Part shown: positions 14,844 through 18,313 of the stretch, one piece after another
Layout of the letters: each line of letters opens with the position of its first letter
Numbering within the stretch: position 1 is the first letter of the stretch
From: Melioribacter roseus
GTDB taxonomy: Bacteria; Bacteroidota; Ignavibacteria; Ignavibacteriales; Melioribacteraceae
NCBI GenBank assembly: GCA_020724325.1
Contig: DYHC01000005.1
Span: forward strand, 1 to 18,313
Reading direction: 5' to 3'
DNA: 18,313 bases
Translations under genes and position numbers: made by a program
The notes under the pieces: model-generated
What the model was told of the DNA's origin: nothing
What the model saw: only the letters and a program-made list of their open reading frames with translations
The model's database searches: none

Positions 14844-15290
14844 ATGAAAAAAAGTGAAGCACCAATAATTGTAGAAGAAATATTCAACTGCGATGTTAAA
14901 ACTGTTTGGGATACAATAACCAGAGTAGACTTAATGCGTCAATGGTTTTTTGAAAACATTCCGGATTTTAAAGCTGTAGTTGGTTTTGAAACACAGTTTG
15001 AAGTAACAAGCGGAGAGAGAACATTTCTTCATTTGTGGAAAATAATTGATGTTATTCCTCTCAAAAGAATAACTTATAGTTGGAAATATAATAACTATCC
15101 AGGCGAAGCAAACGTTGTCTTTGAATTATTCAAAGAAAATGAAATGACAAAACTTAGACTGACAAATATTGTTATAGAAGATTTTCCTGATGAAATTCCT
15201 GAGTTTGCACGAGAAAGCTGTTTGGGCGGATGGAAGTACTTTATTAATGAAAGACTAAAACGCTGCTTAGAGAAAGAATGTTTGAATTAA
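14844..15290 (+). CDS. SRPBCC (AHSA1/START-like) domain protein
   Basis: A 148-aa protein of the AHSA1 type in the SRPBCC superfamily of hydrophobic-pocket folds. It begins with a beta strand (PIIVEEIFNCD), then VWDTITRVDLMRQWFFENI, the glycine-containing strand VVGFETQFEV, SWKYNNYPGE, and a long C-terminal helix LGGWKYFINERLKRCLE. I choose the ATG at 14844 because GGGAG (14834-14838) lies five bases before it; an in-frame TTG at 14784 would overlap the preceding gene and adds 20 non-homologous residues. Ligand unknown; it may act with the upstream PhnB/VOC protein. Confidence 0.9.
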   Translation: MKKSEAPIIVEEIFNCDVKTVWDTITRVDLMRQWFFENIPDFKAVVGFETQFEVTSGERTFLHLWKIIDVIPLKRITYSWKYNNYPGEANVVFELFKENEMTKLRLTNIVIEDFPDEIPEFARESCLGGWKYFINERLKRCLEKECLN

Positions 15291-15329
15291 ACTATCATTG
15301 AGGAAATTTAAGAAATGAGAAAAATGATT

Positions 15330-15575
15330 TTAGCTATTCCTCAGCAAAAAATTTTTGAAATCAGAATATTTTGCAGATAACTGAATCGAATTTTTTTCTT
15401 TTTGAAGACAAATTTTTAGTCTTTCTGGAACTTCTGGAAGAAAAATATCCATCAGATCACCACCAGCGTAATAAAGGGGTGCAAACACATGAAGGATGTT
15501 TTCTCCCTATTCTTTCAGGTAAAAGAAATTATTAAACTCTTCCTTCAAACTTTTTATGTATTCTTGAATAGGCAT
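15330..15575 (-). pseudogene. Decayed DUF1828-like gene
   Basis: On the minus strand an ATG at 15575 opens MPIQEYIKSLKEEFNNFF, then a TAG at 15509-15507 interrupts it. The same frame continues GENILHVFAPLYYAGGDLMD, then IFLPEVPERLKI. The APLYYAGGDLMDIFL part fits the DUF1828 pattern (hydrophobic strand, then GD-x-hydrophobic-D/A-IY/IF). Beyond RLKI the family's SD-G-TL-RLSY block is absent and the frame ends at 15330. So it carries a nonsense mutation and a truncation. It occupies most of the 505-bp gap between the SRPBCC gene and the next small gene; I see nothing else there. Confidence 0.45.
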
Positions 15576-15795
15576 ATCATTTATTAAGCCAAAGGCTTAC
15601 GCGTCAAACATAGTTATTTGAATTATGTATGGAAAATAATTATCAGCACCAATAAATCGTGCTAACTTACGATAATAGATAAATGATAAATTGTAAATCA
15701 CTTGATAAAACACGACAAATGATTTTCCTTGTAGTTAGTCAGGTGAATTTGTAACTCTGTAACCACAAACTCAAACAGCATTATTAGGAAACAAA

Positions 15796-15999
15796 ATGAA
15801 AAACGAGGATAATCAAAAAGAAATCCTTGAAATATTCCAAGAATTAGAAAAAAAAGCTAAGGAAATTTATCCAAATATTGAAAACGATATTGAAACATTT
15901 AATTCAATGAGAGTAGAGCAAGAAAGTTATTTAAATTATATCTCATTGATAAATGAGCAGCCACTTCCAAAAGCCTCTAATCAAACTTGTATAGAATAA
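15796..15999 (+). CDS. Small hypothetical protein, 67 aa
   Basis: I do not recognise this protein. It is acidic and mostly helical by composition, with EIFQELEKKAKEIYPNIEND in the first half, and it has no signal peptide or membrane segment. AGGAAA lies just before the ATG. Its stop codon is directly followed by the ATG of the truncated SDH-protease frame (TAAATG), so the two were translated together. It may be a small accessory subunit of that protease operon. It looks intact, but its partner is broken. Confidence 0.6.
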   Translation: MKNEDNQKEILEIFQELEKKAKEIYPNIENDIETFNSMRVEQESYLNYISLINEQPLPKASNQTCIE

Positions 16000-16155
16000 A
16001 TGCCTACTTGGGGAAAAATATTAGGCGAAATCCAGTACGAAATAGAGAATAATAATCCCGCCGCTTTTGACACTGTTCGAAATAAGTACTTAAAAGAATT
16101 AACAGACAAAACTCAGAGAAACACCATAGTATACGCTGGGCGATGGTTCCGATAA
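16000..16155 (+). pseudogene. 5' fragment of an SDH-type (ClpP/crotonase fold) serine protease gene
   Basis: A 51-codon frame starting at the base after the previous stop codon. MPTWGKILGEIQYEI, then FDTVRNKYLKELTDKTQRN and IVYAG, resemble the N-terminus of the serine dehydrogenase proteinase (SDH, SppA-like) family, which usually continues with a GW-containing segment and then the Clp-fold core. Here the frame reaches about 16140, then reads RWFR and stops inside antisense AlbA_2 sequence. All catalytic parts are missing. Family call from memory of the N-terminal pattern. Confidence 0.5.
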
Positions 16156-16357
16156 CTTGATGATTTTTATTTACACCAAAGATTAACCAACTGCAATTTT
16201 TGTTTTTAAGGTTTGCTTCATTACTTAAAGCAGAAAAATATTTGCCAAGTTTTTCAAAAGAGTAATCGTTTCTTGCTTCCTTGAATTCTACAAGCTCTGT
16301 TTCACCGGGAAGAGTAAGTATTTCATTTAGTTTATTTAGTTGTTCGGATTGAGTCAT
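16140..16357 (-). pseudogene. 5' fragment of an AlbA_2 (Schlafen-like, divergent AAA-4) protein gene
   Basis: From the ATG at 16357 the frame reads ILTLPGETELVEFKEARNDY, then FEKLGKYFSALSNEANLK and SWLIFGVNKNHQVIGT. This is the N-terminus of AlbA_2-domain (Schlafen-like, putative RNA/DNA-binding, RecG-related) proteins, which are normally 400 residues or more. Homology ends at IGT, about 16140; the frame then runs to 16004 through the antisense of the SDH fragment, giving a meaningless tail. Such proteins are often found in defence or regulatory islands. Here only the first 70 or so residues remain. Confidence 0.65.
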
Positions 16358-16389
16358 ATTTTATTAAGTGCTCTAATATCATACTTAAA

Positions 16390-16521
16390 ATGATATTTGT
16401 AAAATTAGGAAAAGAATTAGAGGATAGAAAGAATTTCATTGGTAATCGCATTATAAAATCAATAAGAACTGACTTCGTATTTGACAATGCGATTCAAGAA
16501 AATGTCCAGTTTATTAATTAA
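16390..16521 (+). CDS. Very small ORF, 43 aa, doubtful
   Basis: An ATG-started 43-codon frame (begins MIFVKLGKELEDRKNF, ends ENVQFIN) in the 207-bp gap between the AlbA_2 fragment and the DUF5131 gene. Composition is protein-like but I recognise no family and see no ribosome binding site. It could be the end of another lost gene. Confidence 0.2.
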   Translation: MIFVKLGKELEDRKNFIGNRIIKSIRTDFVFDNAIQENVQFIN

Positions 16522-16564
16522 AAAACTGAACAAATAGTAGCATCGCATTTCACGAGTTGAATAT

Positions 16565-17326
16565 TTATGTAGTTATCAATTGGAATTTATGATTACTTAG
16601 CTGCTTTGGAAATTCGCTCCAAACTCTGCCTCTGAATTTTCTTCCATTGGCTTTTTTGTTACGCTTTATTTCATCCGCACCCCATGTACCCCACTGTTTG
16701 AAAAAGAAAGCTACATCTTGTTGTTTGCACTGCTTAAATATTTCTTCAATCCATATTGTTTTTATTAGTCTGGCCTTTACTCCGGATTCTCCACCAACTA
16801 TTGCCCAGTGAATATCCTCGAGATTAATTTCTCCTACTGAGCCAATCAATGGTTCAAAAGAAATGAATCTGATTTCAGCATTTATTTTTCTTAGTGTATC
16901 TATTCTTTTTTTGCATGTTGCATTTTCTACACTAACACCAAGCCAAACATTATCAGGAACCTCATTATCGTAAAAATATGCTGACATTATTTTATCGCGT
17001 TTAGTAAGAATCTGGTAAATATGATGTGGAGTTTTTTTAATAACATCAAATATCATATCGAGATATTCAAAAGGCATTTCTTCGTGAAATAAATCGCTCA
17101 TTGAGTTAACAAAAAACTTTGTTGGCTTTTTAATTTTCAGCGGTTCTTCCAAACGGTGAGGCAATATTTTAAAAGAAAATCCATCTTTATAGTCTTCAAC
17201 TCCCATCGCATTCAACCTTTTAGCAAAAACTTCTGCGTAACAAAATTTACAACCGGCAGAGACTTTATCACAGCCAATACTTGGATTCCAAACTTTTTCT
17301 GTCCATTCGATTTTAGTTTGTTTCAT
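16565..17326 (-). CDS. DUF5131 / phage Gp37-Gp68 family protein (three-Cys motif, radical-SAM-like)
   Basis: A 253-aa protein of the family first named for phage Gp37/Gp68. The N-terminus has KIEWTEKVWNPSIGC, then CKFCYAE, giving the three cysteines C19, C26 and C29 that name the motif and resemble a radical-SAM iron-sulfur site in unusual spacing. Typical later blocks follow: FFVNSMSDLFHEEMPFE, YQILTKRDKIM, VWLGVSVENATCKKRIDTL, RFISFEPLIG, HWAIVGGESG and FFFKQWGTWG. The length is complete. The start overlaps the end of the upstream TcmP gene by 14 bp, so they are translationally coupled. The reaction is unknown; a radical-SAM-like chemistry on a nucleic acid or protein is a guess. Confidence 0.92.
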   Translation of the reverse strand: MKQTKIEWTEKVWNPSIGCDKVSAGCKFCYAEVFAKRLNAMGVEDYKDGFSFKILPHRLEEPLKIKKPTKFFVNSMSDLFHEEMPFEYLDMIFDVIKKTPHHIYQILTKRDKIMSAYFYDNEVPDNVWLGVSVENATCKKRIDTLRKINAEIRFISFEPLIGSVGEINLEDIHWAIVGGESGVKARLIKTIWIEEIFKQCKQQDVAFFFKQWGTWGADEIKRNKKANGRKFRGRVWSEFPKQLSNHKFQLITT

Positions 17327-18313
17327 CTTTAACCAGCTTGTATTCTATAATTCGGTTTTCTTTTATAACCTTATCATAATTTACTAAAGAAGAAGAACTA
17401 TCGAAAATAATTTTGTTTTCCTTTTTCATCCTTTTTATTTCTTCATTTGCGTGTTGACTAATATGACCTTGATTTAATGTGAACAAATAAGCATCCTTAT
17501 TAGTTTTTATACTTCCAGCTAAAATTGATTCCCTCAACTTGTTTTGAAAGCTTTCTATCTTTGTTGGTTTTTTACCATCAAAAAGATGTAGCTGACTTTT
17601 TTGTAAATCTGCATCAATATCAAAATTTGCGTGTCCATTTATCAAATTTTTATTCCATACAATATGAAGGAATTTATCTGCCGCTAAAGGATGTTTGCAT
17701 ACAAAGATAAGTCCATAAACATTACTTTTATCATCTTTCATTATTGAAAATGGAATTAAAAGAAAGTTTGTGACACTCTTAGGAACATATTTATGATATT
17801 CTTCACAAATAGTGTTATGAACTGATCTTCGAGATGACAATTTTATCTTTTCAAAATCAAATTTAGGATGATGCTTTTGAACTTCAGGAGCATCTGCAAA
17901 ACGATGTATGTAGGAAGAAGAAATAAAGAATATAAATTCTGTAGTGTCCAGGTTTATTAGAAAATAAAATACTTTTTCATCAACTTCTTTAAATCCATTT
18001 TGATCAATAAAAATTAAATTACATCCATTATTTAATTCTTTTCTATATAATCCAAAACACTCACGAAAATTATTTGATGAAAATTTTATTTCTACTAAAG
18101 AAGTAAGAGAAAGTTCTTTGGTTTTTGCTTCAACATTTATTTTTAGTTGATCAATTTTATTTTCATCTGAATCATTAAAGAATAAAAACACTTTCTTTGA
18201 TTTATTTGAAAGATTTCCTCTATGTTTATTTATTATCTCAAGTATTCTTATTGGGCTGCCAGCAATATTATTTTTATCATATCCACTGCCAGCAAATAAA
18301 TCAAAAACTTGAA
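17313..18313 (-). CDS. tcmP: Three-Cys-motif partner protein TcmP, 5' end cut by window
   Basis: The frame is open from the right edge (first full codon at 18311) to the stop at 17313, at least 332 residues. A GTG at 18191 is not the start, because the frame upstream of it is clearly coding: VFDLFAGSGYD followed by AGSPIRILEII, the methyltransferase-like opening of TcmP. Further family blocks are FLFFNDSDENKIDQL, CNLIFIDQNGFKEV, and late YGLIFVCKHPLAADKFLHIVW with GHANFDID. A C-terminal winged-helix-like part contains GHISQHANEEIKRMKKE. TcmP is defined by its pairing with Gp37/Gp68 (DUF5131) proteins, which is what follows here with a 14-bp overlap. The early FAGSG motif suggests SAM or nucleotide binding. 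Function not established. Confidence 0.9.
   Translation of the reverse strand, partial: QVFDLFAGSGYDKNNIAGSPIRILEIINKHRGNLSNKSKKVFLFFNDSDENKIDQLKINVEAKTKELSLTSLVEIKFSSNNFRECFGLYRKELNNGCNLIFIDQNGFKEVDEKVFYFLINLDTTEFIFFISSSYIHRFADAPEVQKHHPKFDFEKIKLSSRRSVHNTICEEYHKYVPKSVTNFLLIPFSIMKDDKSNVYGLIFVCKHPLAADKFLHIVWNKNLINGHANFDIDADLQKSQLHLFDGKKPTKIESFQNKLRESILAGSIKTNKDAYLFTLNQGHISQHANEEIKRMKKENKIIFDSSSSLVNYDKVIKENRIIEYKLVKDETN

Noticed and set aside
16004..16139. C-terminal part of the 117-codon minus-strand frame
   Set aside because: It is antisense to the SDH-type fragment and has no AlbA_2 character; only 16140-16357 is kept.
18191..18191. GTG start of TcmP at 18191
   Set aside because: The frame continues upstream to the window edge with the family's FAGSG and GSPIRILE motifs, so the gene is 5'-truncated by the window.

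Overview
The window is AT-rich and reads as chromosome from a Bacteroidota/Chlorobi-type bacterium; an Ignavibacteria-like lineage is my best guess, from the gene content, the AT bias, a Bacteroidota-style promoter (TTG-N20-TAATTTTG) before mnmE and the type of palindromic repeat after the Sir2-like gene. No taxon can be proved from the sequence alone. Some genes have good Shine-Dalgarno sites (nuoE-like, the PhnB/VOC gene, the SRPBCC gene); others have none.

Layout. 1-1275 (minus strand): an operon of the redox repressor Rex and a partial NuoE-type [2Fe-2S] subunit, with a perfect palindrome lying on the rex promoter. 1300-1860: two transposase scraps of different IS families meeting at about 1740. 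2261-3103: a DUF6671-type protein ending in cysteine pairs. 3245-5424: a duplicated 5' end of mnmE flanking an AbiEi/AbiEii toxin-antitoxin pair. 5239-9353: the tRNA/rRNA modification block mnmE, mnmG, rsmG, with two parS-like ParB sites in the mnmE-mnmG gap, which suggests proximity to the replication origin. 9471-11715: a Sir2-like protein, a palindromic repeat cluster and trmB.

11972-12902 holds a DUF433/DUF5615 toxin-antitoxin pair and a truncated CARF domain resembling Card1/Can2 (DUF1887). 12912-15290 holds a cysteine-synthase-like enzyme, a two-domain PhnB/VOC protein and an SRPBCC protein. 15330-16521 is decayed: a DUF1828-like pseudogene, a small gene, and the 5' ends of an SDH-type serine protease gene and an AlbA_2 gene fused head-on at about 16140. 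16565-18313 (minus strand) is an overlapping pair: TcmP (running off the right edge) and its three-Cys partner DUF5131 (phage Gp37/Gp68 family).

How it fits together: the core genes (mnmE, mnmG, rsmG, trmB) modify tRNA and 16S rRNA. Between and after them sit stability and possible defence modules (AbiE, DUF433/DUF5615, a CARF relic, an AlbA_2 relic, TcmP-DUF5131), many of them broken. The two most notable structures are the mnmE 5'-end duplication around AbiE, which looks like the footprint of a cassette integrated at the start of a tRNA-modification gene, and the uncharacterised TcmP-DUF5131 operon.
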